In this document: positions 36,844 through 46,124 of the stretch, piece after piece | Layout of the letters: each line of letters begins with the position of its first letter | How positions within the stretch are numbered: the first letter of the stretch is position 1 | Source of the DNA: Bacteroidota bacterium | GTDB taxonomy: Bacteria; Bacteroidota; Bacteroidia; Bacteroidales; UBA12077 | DNA: 64,000 nt | Direction of reading: 5' to 3' | Assembly: GCA_020444275.1 (NCBI GenBank) | Contig: JAHLLG010000002.1 | Coordinates: 1,214,717 to 1,278,716, forward strand | The notes under the pieces: model-generated | Seen by the model: only the letters and a program-made list of their open reading frames with translations | Database searches by the model: none | What the model was told of the DNA's origin: nothing | Made by a program: the position numbers and the translations under genes

Positions 36844-39072
36844 TTACTCATGAAATTCTTCATAAGCTTGTAAAACAGTTAAGTGAGAAATCAAATAAGC
36901 TAATGAGCTTTCTGCTCCCTGATTACGATTTACGCCATCCTGTTCAAATCCATCACAACATCCTTTGGTTTCAAAATCGTACAAACTTATTCTCAAATCA
37001 TTTTCTCCCAAAAACCACAGAAAGGAAGTATACAATTTATTTATATATTCTTTATCCCTGGTTAATTTAAAAGCCTGGTGATACATTAAAACCATAGCCA
37101 TGGCATCAATGGGTTGCTGAGCAAAAACAGAACGCGTTCCATCCTTTTCATACCATTTTTCATTTCCAATAATCGATAAATAATTATCTTTAAGTGTATG
37201 CTCAGTTAAAAAATCCATCGACTCAATGGCGACTTCTGTTATCTTTTCATCGTTCAAGATTTTTGCTGAATGCAAGAGAGCCAGTGGTAAAATACCATTG
37301 TCGTAAGCCAACAAAGATTCGAACCATTTCCAATCCGGGGTTTTGGTTTTGTTGTAATGTTCAATCAAGGTATTTGCCATATTACGCAATCGTTCAGTCA
37401 TTGAATCGTCCGATGGATTGCTTATCAGATAATAACTTATTCCTATCATCGTATTGGCTATACTTCGAATGGACTTTAACTTCTCGAAATTAGGTGCCGC
37501 ATTAAAAAATACCATTTTACCTGTTTGATAATACGCATCGTTTGGAGCATTGGCTAACAAATAGCCTAAAGCCCATATTGTTCGACCAAAAGAATCTTCA
37601 GAACCAACTTCATCGAGAAATTGCCGGCTAAAACTTAAGAAATTTCTGAATGTACCATCAGCATTTTGTAAGTAATGAATATAACTTAAATAAATGGGAG
37701 ATAATTCAAGAGCACGAATATCCTTTTTCTGGCGGTATGCCATCATAACCATTAGCAATGCCCGAGCATTATCGTCGAGGCAATACCCTTCCTTTAAATT
37801 GGGGATACCAAATTTTGCATGCTGTATAATACCTGTATCATCTGTAAGCCTGTTAATATGCGCTAAAGTAAATGGAGGCAGTATAAGAAAATCTAAAACA
37901 GTATCTTTCTTTTTTACACTTCTTCGTCCTAGCTTTATAATGTTTTTTGCAGTATCAACATATTTTTCTCCGGTTTTTGGCCAGGTAATTTTCCGGCCAT
38001 AATCGCGCGCTTTTCTTTTAAGCTCATTCAGTTCTTTAGGATTATCCAAAAGATTTGTTAGCATCAGGGAAAGATTTTCCGAATCATTAAAATCAAATAG
38101 CTTTCCCCTTCCGTCTGCTAATAACTCTGATGCATGCCAGTAAGGCGTTGATAAAACTGCCGCTCCCACTCCAACAGCATAAGAAAGTGTTCCACTGGTT
38201 ATTTGCGCTTCGTTTAAATATGGTGTGATGTAAATATCACAGGCATATAAATATTTAAACAAAAACTGTTCGTCGATAAATTCGTTTAGAAAAATAACAT
38301 GCTCTTCAAGCTTAAGGCTTTTGACTAATCGCAATAAAAAAATCCGATATTCTTCGCCTGAATGGCGCAATACATTAGGATGTGTTTTTCCTAAAACGAT
38401 ATAAACAACATTTGGATGTTTTTTAATAAGCTCGGGTAAAGCCTTAATAACCGTTTCAATTCCTTTATTGCGCCCTACAAAACCAAAAGTTAATATCACT
38501 TTCTTATTTTCAAGCTTAAATTCTTTTTTTGATTTTTCAGGGCTATATTTAATATTGGGAACCCCATGCTCAATAAAAACAATCTTTTCTTCCGTTACAT
38601 CATAAACATGGATTAAAAAATCGATGGCTTTATGACTCATCACCACAATCTTATCGGCCATTTTACATATTTCCTGCAATACGGCCTTTTCATTATACGA
38701 AGGATTTTTAAGAATAGTATGTAACGTAACAATTATAGGAATCTCCAAGCGGTGTAACAAAGGGAGAATATATATTCCGCTTTGGCCTCCAAAAATACCA
38801 AATTCATGTTCAAGAATACAAAGGTCAGCTCCACTTAAATTAATGAATTTAGCCGCATTTATATAATCTCTTTGATGTTCCTGCCTGATAATATGTTTTA
38901 CCTCATCCGGATATTTATATATAAGATCATTATCGCTTAATGCCACCACAAAATTTTCATTTTCACCACGAACTGATTTATTTATATCCGCCATGGATTT
39001 AAACAGATTATTTGTAAACGTTCCAATACCGCATTCGCGAGGTGGATATGTACCAATAAAGGCTAATTTCAT
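36844..39072 (-). CDS. GT4 glycosyltransferase fused to an alpha-toroid domain
   Basis: 742 residues from ATG at 39072 (an upstream TTG is less likely). Residues about 1-375 are a GT-B family 4 transferase (FIGTYPPRECGIGTFTNNLF, LTFGFVGRNKGIETVIKAL, TPYLNEAQITSGTLSYAVG). Residues about 390-742 form an alpha/alpha-barrel-like domain (LDDNARALLMVMMAYRQKKD, FGRTIWALGYLLAN, GAESSLAYLISHLTVLQ), as in glycoside-processing enzymes. Probably a bifunctional enzyme for a mannose-type saccharide, near a GH130 gene. The exact product is unknown. Confidence 0.87.
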   Translation of the reverse strand: MKLAFIGTYPPRECGIGTFTNNLFKSMADINKSVRGENENFVVALSDNDLIYKYPDEVKHIIRQEHQRDYINAAKFINLSGADLCILEHEFGIFGGQSGIYILPLLHRLEIPIIVTLHTILKNPSYNEKAVLQEICKMADKIVVMSHKAIDFLIHVYDVTEEKIVFIEHGVPNIKYSPEKSKKEFKLENKKVILTFGFVGRNKGIETVIKALPELIKKHPNVVYIVLGKTHPNVLRHSGEEYRIFLLRLVKSLKLEEHVIFLNEFIDEQFLFKYLYACDIYITPYLNEAQITSGTLSYAVGVGAAVLSTPYWHASELLADGRGKLFDFNDSENLSLMLTNLLDNPKELNELKRKARDYGRKITWPKTGEKYVDTAKNIIKLGRRSVKKKDTVLDFLILPPFTLAHINRLTDDTGIIQHAKFGIPNLKEGYCLDDNARALLMVMMAYRQKKDIRALELSPIYLSYIHYLQNADGTFRNFLSFSRQFLDEVGSEDSFGRTIWALGYLLANAPNDAYYQTGKMVFFNAAPNFEKLKSIRSIANTMIGISYYLISNPSDDSMTERLRNMANTLIEHYNKTKTPDWKWFESLLAYDNGILPLALLHSAKILNDEKITEVAIESMDFLTEHTLKDNYLSIIGNEKWYEKDGTRSVFAQQPIDAMAMVLMYHQAFKLTRDKEYINKLYTSFLWFLGENDLRISLYDFETKGCCDGFEQDGVNRNQGAESSLAYLISHLTVLQAYEEFHE

Positions 39073-39170
39073 TATCTTCAAATATTAATTTACATTGCTT
39101 AGGATCATTTTCAAAGTAGATTACTCTATTTCTAAATTTAAAGGTCACACTGTATCTTTAGTAATTTCCA

Positions 39171-39335
39171 TCAATGCCTAACATATTTGCTATTCATTTG
39201 CTCTCGGTATTTCCTTTTGGCTTTATCCGGGTCAGCTCCCATAGCAATAAATATTGTTGTTTTATGGTCGATAACAACTACTTGTAGTTGACTTAAGTCT
39301 GGCGATTGAAAATTTAACTGTTTTCTATTAATCAT
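39171..39335 (-). CDS. Small conserved-looking hypothetical protein
   Basis: 54 residues from ATG at 39335 (MINRKQLNFQSPDLSQLQVV). IDHKTTIFIAMGADPDKAKR forms a compact beta-beta-alpha pattern and the C-terminus is basic. No function recognised. A longer frame with another start exists, but this ATG gives a soluble protein. Confidence 0.55.
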   Translation of the reverse strand: MINRKQLNFQSPDLSQLQVVVIDHKTTIFIAMGADPDKAKRKYREQMNSKYVRH

Positions 39336-39492
39336 GGCATTACATATGTTGTTTATTAAAATATTGTATTCTGATAGTACATATAAAAACATGAGTAACC
39401 AGTTCTATTTAAGCAATAACCCTGGTTTTAACCCATATTTTGAATATCAGAAATAGTATTAGGAATATCATTTTGAGTTCAGAGATTAAAAA

Positions 39493-39615
39493 CTACAACT
39501 CAATTTTCCTATTCTTTTCAGCTTTCTTAGCAGCTTTTGCAGCTCTTTTTTCTTTGAGGGTTTTTACTGCAACTTTTTTGTCGTTTTTAGGACTTCCTTC
39601 TTTACTTTTTGTCAT
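39493..39615 (-). CDS. Tiny basic Lys/Ala-rich protein
   Basis: 40 residues, too short for ordinary gene finding: MTKSKEGSPKNDKKVAVKTL then a KRAAKAAKKAEKNRK helix. The composition suggests a nucleic-acid-associated or ribosome-associated peptide. It is a clean open frame in a stretch otherwise without a gene. No assigned function. Confidence 0.55.
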   Translation of the reverse strand: MTKSKEGSPKNDKKVAVKTLKEKRAAKAAKKAEKNRKIEL

Positions 39616-39778
39616 GATTTTATTCTTTAAGTTAATAATGATAAATTTTAGCTATTTTACAGAGAGTGAACATGTAATGTAAATTTACTTTCAACACCAG
39701 TTATATTGGTCATCCAGAACTTCTCATTGTGCAATTATTCATGCTTACATCGAAAAGAATTTCTCTACAAAAAACCAT

Positions 39779-40135
39779 TTATAATATGGCTTCATCATAT
39801 CCGCTCTTAATGATCGTAGATACCATTTTAAACCGCTCATTGGCTTTTACTAAATGCGATGTATGAGCAGGAATAATAATCGCTTCACCAGTTTTTAACA
39901 TATTCATTACTCCATCAATAACTACTTCTGCATTCCCATCAATTATTTGAATGAATGTATCGAAAGGAGATATTTTTTCTGCCAACGTTTCGCCGGTATC
40001 AATAGCAACAACACTTACATTTCCGGTTGTTTTTCGGATAATCGTTTTTGTAACGATCGAGTTAGGTAAATACTCGATTATTTCTATCAGTATATGTGTT
40101 GTCGACTTTTTGAGTTCTGTATCTTGCATGTTCAT
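39779..40135 (-). CDS. Cupin-domain protein
   Basis: 118 residues forming a single beta-barrel (about 30-110; VVAIDTGETLAEKISPFDTF, GNAEVVIDGVMNMLKTGEAIIIPAHTSHLVKANERF). The first metal motif is degenerate (ETLAEKISPFDTF lacks the usual two His), while HTSH is present, so catalysis is uncertain. Controlled by operator site 3. Confidence 0.85.
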   Translation of the reverse strand: MNMQDTELKKSTTHILIEIIEYLPNSIVTKTIIRKTTGNVSVVAIDTGETLAEKISPFDTFIQIIDGNAEVVIDGVMNMLKTGEAIIIPAHTSHLVKANERFKMVSTIIKSGYDEAIL

Positions 40136-40154
40136 ATCCAGTATTTATTTTATG

Positions 40155-40162
40155 TAAAGGTA
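40155..40162 (-). promoter_or_regulatory. Putative -7 box of the cupin gene
   Basis: Minus-strand TACCTTTA, one mismatch to TAnnTTTG, 22 bp from the proximal repeat of site 3. The same offset is seen at 35587 and 41815. Confidence 0.5.
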
Positions 40163-40183
40163 TGGCCATGCATATCAATAAGC

Positions 40184-40211
40184 GTTATACTTTTGTAGCT
40201 ATATGTTACAT
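40184..40211 (-). promoter_or_regulatory. Tandem 21-bp operator, site 3
   Basis: Minus-strand ATGTAAC (40211-40205) and GTATAAC (40190-40184) with a 21-bp period. The upstream flank ATGTGTGAATG is identical to site 2. Confidence 0.7.
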
Positions 40212-40230
40212 CATTCACACATTTTGAGGT

Positions 40231-41712
40231 TTAATTGCTCAAGCCAAAAATTTTTCTGTAGTGATACCCAAATACACTATATGTCATTGCCTCAACAATA
40301 GATCCTGGCCGATAAAAAAGGGTCCAGAAGATAAATTTCCAGTACTCAAACCTTCCTTTTTTTACAATTCCAATTATTAATACCGATTTTAAAGCACTTC
40401 TGATTAAATGAAGGTTAATTTTTGCACCACCCTTATATTTCTGATTGTAGTTTAATAATAACTGACGAATTCTTTTATAATAAGGTTTCGTAGCATAAAT
40501 ATTGTTAATAATCTTTTGGTATCCGGCTAGCAGATCATGATAGTTCATTTTTGGAATAAAATTCATCGATAAGTCGGTATTATTTCCTGATGCAGTTTTC
40601 AATAATCTGTTTTCTGCTTTTAATTGTTCATACAATTTGGTGTTTTTGGGAGCATTTAATAACCCAACCATAGCTGAAACAATTCCGCTTTGTTGTATAA
40701 AATCGATCTGCCGTTGAAAAACAGAAGGTGTATCGCTGTCAAAGCCTACAATAAAACCACCGGAAACCTGCAACCCTGCCTTTTGAATTTTTCTTACGCT
40801 CCCGATCAGGTCCCTATTTTTATTCTGAACTTTATTACAATCATGTAGTGATTGCTCTTCCGGTGTTTCAATACCAATGAAGGTTGAATTAAATCCTGCC
40901 TCAACCATTAACGTCATAAGCTCTTCATCATCCGCTAAATTTATGGTTGTTTCTGTATTGAATACAAATGGGAATTTATGCTCTTGCATCCAGAGCTTCA
41001 TTGCCGGAAGCAGTGCATTTTTCACTTCGTTTTTATTTCCAATAAAATTATCATCGACAATAAATACCGATCCTCGCCAATTCAGTTTATATAAAGCTTC
41101 CAGCTCATCTAAAATTTGATTTGCTTTTTTCATCCTCACTTTATGCCCAAGCAAAGAAGTAATTTCGCAAAAGTTGCAGGCATAAGGGCATCCCCTGGAA
41201 ACCTGGACATTCATAAAAGCATATTTTTTTCTTTCAAGTAAATAATAATCAGGTACCGGAGTTTGCTCCATGTTGGCAAACTCTTTTGTCTTGTAAATTC
41301 TTTTTGCATGTCCCTCACTTAAATCCTTTAAAAAAAGAGGTAACGTAATTTCTGCTTCGTTTAATACTAAATAATCAATTTTAGGATAGCTTTTATGTTC
41401 CTGAGTAAAAAGAGGACCTCCAGCTACAATTTTTTTATTCAGCTTTTTACATTCAGTTATGATATGATTTAATGATTCTTTTTGAATGTACATGGCACTA
41501 ATAAAAACTAAATCTGCCCACAGTATGTCTTTTGTATGCAGCGTTGACACATTCATATCCACTAGTTTTTTCTCCCAATTTAATGGAAGCATCGCCGAAA
41601 TTGTTATTAAGCCAAGTGGAGGAACAGCTGCTTTTTTAGAAATAAACTTTAATGCATATTTGAAACTCCAAAAGGAATCGGGGCATTTAGGATATATGAG
41701 TAAGATTTTCAT
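40231..41712 (-). CDS. B12-binding-type radical SAM enzyme
   Basis: 493 residues. N-terminal cobalamin-binding-like Rossmann domain (1-140; LLIYPKCPDSFWSFKYAL) lacking a clear DxHxxG. Radical SAM core with CxxxCxxC at Cys175, Cys179 and Cys182 (SRGCPYACNFCEITS). A C-terminal region (about 380-490; DLSMNFIPKMNYHDLLAGY) resembles DUF4070. Related proteins modify lipids, tRNA or metabolites; substrate unknown. Preceded by operator site 4. Confidence 0.9.
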   Translation of the reverse strand: MKILLIYPKCPDSFWSFKYALKFISKKAAVPPLGLITISAMLPLNWEKKLVDMNVSTLHTKDILWADLVFISAMYIQKESLNHIITECKKLNKKIVAGGPLFTQEHKSYPKIDYLVLNEAEITLPLFLKDLSEGHAKRIYKTKEFANMEQTPVPDYYLLERKKYAFMNVQVSRGCPYACNFCEITSLLGHKVRMKKANQILDELEALYKLNWRGSVFIVDDNFIGNKNEVKNALLPAMKLWMQEHKFPFVFNTETTINLADDEELMTLMVEAGFNSTFIGIETPEEQSLHDCNKVQNKNRDLIGSVRKIQKAGLQVSGGFIVGFDSDTPSVFQRQIDFIQQSGIVSAMVGLLNAPKNTKLYEQLKAENRLLKTASGNNTDLSMNFIPKMNYHDLLAGYQKIINNIYATKPYYKRIRQLLLNYNQKYKGGAKINLHLIRSALKSVLIIGIVKKGRFEYWKFIFWTLFYRPGSIVEAMTYSVFGYHYRKIFGLSN

Positions 41713-41807
41713 TAAGATAAAAATATTATGTTGAAAAATCTGTCGAGAAAAGATTATATCAAATAATCTTATGAAATAGGCTTAGCGGGGTCAAAAATTA
41801 AATTATG

Positions 41808-41815
41808 TAAAATTA
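41808..41815 (-). promoter_or_regulatory. Putative -7 box of the radical SAM gene
   Basis: Minus-strand TAATTTTA, one mismatch to TAnnTTTG, 22 bp from the proximal repeat of site 4. The transcript leader would be about 95 nt. Confidence 0.45.
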
Positions 41816-41836
41816 ATAAATCATCGCGTTTAATGT

Positions 41837-41864
41837 GTTACACAATTTTTGATAAAATTTACAT
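41837..41864 (-). promoter_or_regulatory. Tandem 21-bp operator, site 4
   Basis: Minus-strand ATGTAAA (41864-41858) and GTGTAAC (41843-41837), period 21 bp. The conserved upstream flank GATGTGTGAAT runs into the last codons and stop codon of the AraC-type gene. Confidence 0.7.
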
Positions 41865-41867
41865 AAT

Positions 41868-42428
41868 TCACACATCCTCAAGTGTATCTCGGCGTTTATT
41901 CCTGAGTTCCTTAAAGTGCGAAGGGGTTAATCCTGTAAACTTTTTAAACTGATTTGATAAGTGAGCAACGCTGCTATAATGCATTTTATATGCTATTTCG
42001 GAAAGATTTAATTCATCATATATGATCAATTCTTTTACTTTCTCAATTTTATGGTTTAAGTAAAACTTTTCAATGGTGGTGCCTTTTACTTCTGAAAACA
42101 GGTTGGCAAGATAGGTATAATCGTAATTGAGTTTTTCGCTTAAATAATCTGATAAATTAACTTTTATTTGATCTTCCGTGTAATGCACTAACTCAATAAT
42201 TGCAGCTTTAATTTTTTCAACAAGAACACTTTTCTTATTATCCATAAGCTCTAATCCAGATTTCTTTAGAGCTTTATCCAACTGCTGAATCTGTTCTTGG
42301 GTTATATTCTCCTTTATATTCGCTTCTCCTATTTTTACATAAAAATAACCTAGTCCAAGTTTTTTTAACTCAGATTTCACAACCATCTGGCAGCGAATAC
42401 AAACCATATTTTTAATGTATAATTTCAT
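41868..42428 (-). CDS. AraC-family regulator with CxxC (HMA-like) N-terminus
   Basis: 186 residues. Residues 1-65 resemble a heavy-metal-associated fold with MVCIRC (Cys10, Cys13): MKLYIKNMVCIRCQMVVKS. Residues about 80-180 are an AraC HTH (YLANLFSEVKGTTIEKFYL, LSEIAYKMHYSSVAHLSNQF, GLTPSHFKELR). It probably senses a metal ion or redox state. AraC proteins bind tandem half-sites about 21 bp apart, so it is the best local candidate for sites 1-4. The last codons overlap site 4. Confidence 0.88.
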   Translation of the reverse strand: MKLYIKNMVCIRCQMVVKSELKKLGLGYFYVKIGEANIKENITQEQIQQLDKALKKSGLELMDNKKSVLVEKIKAAIIELVHYTEDQIKVNLSDYLSEKLNYDYTYLANLFSEVKGTTIEKFYLNHKIEKVKELIIYDELNLSEIAYKMHYSSVAHLSNQFKKFTGLTPSHFKELRNKRRDTLEDV

Positions 42429-42887
42429 TGATCATTAAATAATCTAACGTTTCGTATATTACAAATATACGATAATAAAGAGCCATTGTAAACTTGATAC
42501 GATTAAAACCATAATCTTTCAAGATATTAATGTAATAGTATCCATTAATTGCTCTTATGTCAGGTTGAATGGTTTTTTGTTTTTTTGATTGTGTATTACC
42601 TGCTAGTCAACCCTCTTCAATTTCTAATGAAGGATAATTCTCATCGATTTTAGTCCACAGCTTCTCAAACCATCCCATTTGTCATAAATTATCGTTTTAT
42701 GCTTAACCAGTTGTAAAAATAGAAATATTGAAAAGGCTAATAATGTGTACTTTATTTCCTTCGAAGTGTCGCAAAAATTGCGCTATAACGGTACTAATTC
42801 CTAAGTTTGTGTTACCAAACGAACCATTAGCCTCATTTGTAAAGAGAAAGCGTAGATGTGCTATTTTACCCCAATCTTATAGCCAGT
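42429..42887. other. 459-bp region without a confirmed gene
   Basis: The only notable frame is a 23-codon minus-strand ORF (42607-42678; MGWFEKLWTKIDENYPSLEI), which may be a remnant. 42752-42885 holds GTTACCAAACGAACC and a TATAACGGTAC element reminiscent of the repeats further right. No RNA gene seen. Confidence 0.4.
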
Positions 42888-44108
42888 CTATTTATCCAGT
42901 TTATGAAATTTTAAAACTCGATCGTTCATCAATTTATTTTCATCTCTAATCATCCCGATGATTTGATTCTTATCGTTTCTTTGAAAATGATACCACCAGG
43001 TTGAACCTTTATCAAAGAAATTATCGTTCCCATTAGGAAATACAGCTATGGGTTGGTTAACATTATCTCTCATGGTTCTCTGAAGAAATAACGTATCGTT
43101 TTTTATAAAAACATCAAACCAGTATCTCCCTTCACCCAATTGATATTTCCCCACGTAATCTATAAATTTACTTGAATCAAGCTTTTCATGCGAAAGATAT
43201 TTATTGACTATAACCTGTCTTTTCTTTAAATCATATTTGCATCCGTTACTTAGAAAATAAAACTTTTCTTCATCCCTTTCAAGAGTATCTATATCATTAA
43301 AATATGGCGACCAAAATGTTCCGTCATAAATTGCCACATATCGTTCTCCGATTACTTCAAATTGGTTATTTTTAACCAAAATGGCTGTGTTCTCATCAAT
43401 TCCTATTCCTAAAATTTCAGGTTTTCTTTCAAGAAGCTCAAACATATCGTATTGCCGGTTACGGACCAGATGGTGTTGGTCAATGGCAATATTTGAAATG
43501 AATCCGAATCCGGTTTCCTGACCTCCCATGATGTAGAAACCACCATCCTCCTCTCTGTTTCCACGAGCTAGAAACGATCCTTGAATGGATGCTCCTGCTG
43601 AAGTGCCTCCAATAATCCCTCCGCGATCAAGTAAATTAAATAATTCTTCATGCACCTTGGTATCTAAATACACATCAGCACTTCTCCACTGTCTGCCACC
43701 ACTTAACCAAACCGCCGTAGCCTTTTGCAGAGGTTTTACAAATGATTGCGTGTTTGCAATATCGCGATCTTTGGTATGAATTACCTCAATATCGTTAAAT
43801 CCATATGCTTTAAATTCATTCTTAAGAACAGTAAAGGTCGTATCATATTTTAAAGAATTATCTCCCCAGGAGGTAGGTATAATAACCAAACGTGCTGTAT
43901 CATTACCAGCATATTGTCTAAATATTTTCCACATATCAGCATTCATTCCCTTATGCACTCCGCCACCACCAATAAATAAAGTGCCGTTTTTTGGTCCTTC
44001 TGACTCACTCACAACTCTTTTATTAACCTGTGAAAAAGTATGAACAGAAAATCCAAAAATCAACATGAGCTGAATCATAGTTTTAATTAAATGGTATCGT
44101 TTTATCAT
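42888..44108 (-). CDS. Secreted cyanophycinase-like S51 peptidase
   Basis: 406 residues with a Sec signal peptide (ATG at 44078, giving MIQLMLIFGFSVHTFSQ, is an alternative start). The class I amidotransferase-like fold has GTLFIGGGG, VWLSGGRQWRSA and the nucleophile motif GGTSAGAS (Ser170), then the conserved DQHHLVRNRQYD and GIGIDENTAI. The C-terminal 120 residues are extra. Family members cleave beta-Asp-Arg in cyanophycin; in Bacteroidota the substrate is probably another isopeptide or dipeptide. Confidence 0.92.
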   Translation of the reverse strand: MIKRYHLIKTMIQLMLIFGFSVHTFSQVNKRVVSESEGPKNGTLFIGGGGVHKGMNADMWKIFRQYAGNDTARLVIIPTSWGDNSLKYDTTFTVLKNEFKAYGFNDIEVIHTKDRDIANTQSFVKPLQKATAVWLSGGRQWRSADVYLDTKVHEELFNLLDRGGIIGGTSAGASIQGSFLARGNREEDGGFYIMGGQETGFGFISNIAIDQHHLVRNRQYDMFELLERKPEILGIGIDENTAILVKNNQFEVIGERYVAIYDGTFWSPYFNDIDTLERDEEKFYFLSNGCKYDLKKRQVIVNKYLSHEKLDSSKFIDYVGKYQLGEGRYWFDVFIKNDTLFLQRTMRDNVNQPIAVFPNGNDNFFDKGSTWWYHFQRNDKNQIIGMIRDENKLMNDRVLKFHKLDK

Positions 44109-44275
44109 TCTGATTTGTTTTGTATTATTGGATTTTCATTAAAAGTTATAACATCTTATAAGTACAATATTTTGCGGGATCAAAGTAACTTTTTATTTAA
44201 ATTACTGATAGCATTCTTGTTCAATTATAAACAAAGTCCGCTTCTTTGGATGGTCGACATTACCCACTTTACTTA

Positions 44276-45010
44276 TTAATCCTCATAAACTCTTGAGATC
44301 TTAGCAAAATCATTTACTACCTCAAACTCCCAATATTTATGATACAAACACCCAGCTGGACAATCAAGTTGTCCAATACTAAATGTAATTATGGCAGATT
44401 TGCGACTACGTCTTAAACTTATATTGTTTCCATCACCAAAACATCCATTGTGCATTTCTGCTATAGTAATTGCAGGAATATTGTTTAATTCTTCTTCAAT
44501 TGGAATCATATTAAACTCTCCTGATGAAATAAGAGTCAACCAAGGAAAATCAGGATAACTATATGCTGTTCTTATTGAATCAAATTTATAGGTTTGAAGA
44601 ATATTATCAAATTGTTCATTTCCTGTCGGAATTACTCCATTAACCAAATTAATAATTTCAGAAGAATTCGTTTGAACTTTTAGACCAATTGTATTTAAAC
44701 TATTGCAGTAAAGAGTGTGAATAGAATAATTGTTAAAGACTTCATCTCTATATTGAGAACCAGAATTATATACAGCCTGTATTATTTTTAGGATTTTATA
44801 TATCTCAACAGTATCAAACTCTGTATTATTATAATTGAAATGAGTTGAGTCATTCAGAATCTCCTCATAATATAATTGTTTAGCATCGTATAAATAATTT
44901 TCAATGATGTAGTCTTCTAATTCAATTTGCTCATAATTAACCCCAAACTCTCCCTCTTCACAAGAACTGAAAACTGCAATCAAAAAAAGAAATAGTGTAA
45001 GTTTTTTCAT
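44276..45010 (-). CDS. Lipoprotein, unknown function
   Basis: 244 residues. Lipobox FSSC (Cys at about 17) followed by EEGEFG, an acidic surface-export-like segment. The mature part has five Cys. The C-terminal region is beta-rich (CFGDGNNISLRRSRKSAIIT, LDCPAGCLYHKYWEFEVV). First of a run of one-gene units on the minus strand. Family not recognised. Confidence 0.78.
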   Translation of the reverse strand: MKKLTLFLFLIAVFSSCEEGEFGVNYEQIELEDYIIENYLYDAKQLYYEEILNDSTHFNYNNTEFDTVEIYKILKIIQAVYNSGSQYRDEVFNNYSIHTLYCNSLNTIGLKVQTNSSEIINLVNGVIPTGNEQFDNILQTYKFDSIRTAYSYPDFPWLTLISSGEFNMIPIEEELNNIPAITIAEMHNGCFGDGNNISLRRSRKSAIITFSIGQLDCPAGCLYHKYWEFEVVNDFAKISRVYED

Positions 45011-45200
45011 AACAATTCATTTAGTAGTTTTAAGATGTGGCTTTTCAATCAAAAGTTGCGCATTAATATTTATCGTAAATAGCTTTATTCTGGTTCTATG
45101 TATGCAATATTGCTGCTACTATTCACCCAAATAAATACATCAAAGACTATTCAAACTATCATAAAAACAATAAAGCTGTACTAACCAACATTTTCACTGT

Positions 45201-46124
45201 TTATAGATTGATAATCTTTTCAGTTATATATAATTGTCCTTGCTTATCAAATATCATTAGAGTTATCAATCCTTTAGTTTTAGAAATATTAATTGACTCT
45301 CTTTCGTTTATTAGTGTCTTCTGAATTATCATTCTTCCTGCTGGATCATAAATTCTAATAACTAAGTCCTTATCAACTGGAATATTTTCAATAATAATTT
45401 CACTAGAAGATGGATTTGGAAATACTTTTATATATGAATAAAGCTTCATTTTAGAAATTGAATTCAATAAATTACTTGGGAAGCAATCATTAAAACCCGG
45501 ATTTAAATATTTAATAATTTCATTTTCTTTAAAGCAAACGTTTTCCCAATAATGATATCCACATGTTGGAATACCTGTAATGTGACCTAATAAACCATTT
45601 TTTATACTTCCAATTCCCTCAACTATATAATCCGGATTGTGATAATACCAATGATTGTCCACTTTATATTTTTTACGATAGTTTTCTTCAATTTGTATTG
45701 AATCAATATCTTTAATTACTGAATAATAACTGCCATATTTATCATGATAAATTGTATCTCCAACCTGTTTATTAAAGTCATAAAGTAAACATTCTTGTTC
45801 AAAATGATCCATTCCCAGAAAGTCTAAGCCCCTATAAAATATTTGTTTTTCTGATTCTCTTAATCCACCTACTGGTTTAACAATAGGATTGGCAATATCA
45901 CCAGATTCAAGACAAACTTTTGAATATAAAATTTCATCGATTGTTGTATCTCCATGAATTGTGTATCGAAGTAAAAATGTATCAGGAGGGTTATCATTAT
46001 TACAAGTAGATAATAAATAAATATTCCAGTTAACATCTTCAGTTGGAAAAGAATAATATTCTTGTCCAGTAGTTATTTTTATGAAAATAACTGAAATTGC
46101 TAAAATTAATGTTACGTTTTTCAT
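45201..46124 (-). CDS. Secreted protein with T9SS sorting domain
   Basis: 307 residues: signal peptide (ILAISVIFIKITTGQ), a beta-rich domain of about 210 residues with repeated Cys, and a type A T9SS sorting tail from VFPNPSSSEIIIENI (about 237) to the end (FDKQGQLYITEKIINL). Surface-anchored or released by T9SS. Function of the N-terminal domain unknown. Confidence 0.85.
   Translation of the reverse strand: MKNVTLILAISVIFIKITTGQEYYSFPTEDVNWNIYLLSTCNNDNPPDTFLLRYTIHGDTTIDEILYSKVCLESGDIANPIVKPVGGLRESEKQIFYRGLDFLGMDHFEQECLLYDFNKQVGDTIYHDKYGSYYSVIKDIDSIQIEENYRKKYKVDNHWYYHNPDYIVEGIGSIKNGLLGHITGIPTCGYHYWENVCFKENEIIKYLNPGFNDCFPSNLLNSISKMKLYSYIKVFPNPSSSEIIIENIPVDKDLVIRIYDPAGRMIIQKTLINERESINISKTKGLITLMIFDKQGQLYITEKIINL

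Noticed and set aside
42607..42678. 23-codon minus-strand gene
   Set aside because: Too short to distinguish from chance; no start signal and no recognised similarity. Noted only as a possible remnant.
42728..42949. 73-codon plus-strand frame
   Set aside because: Cys/Arg/Lys-rich, overlaps the cyanophycinase 3' end and shows no domain; more likely intergenic repeat DNA.
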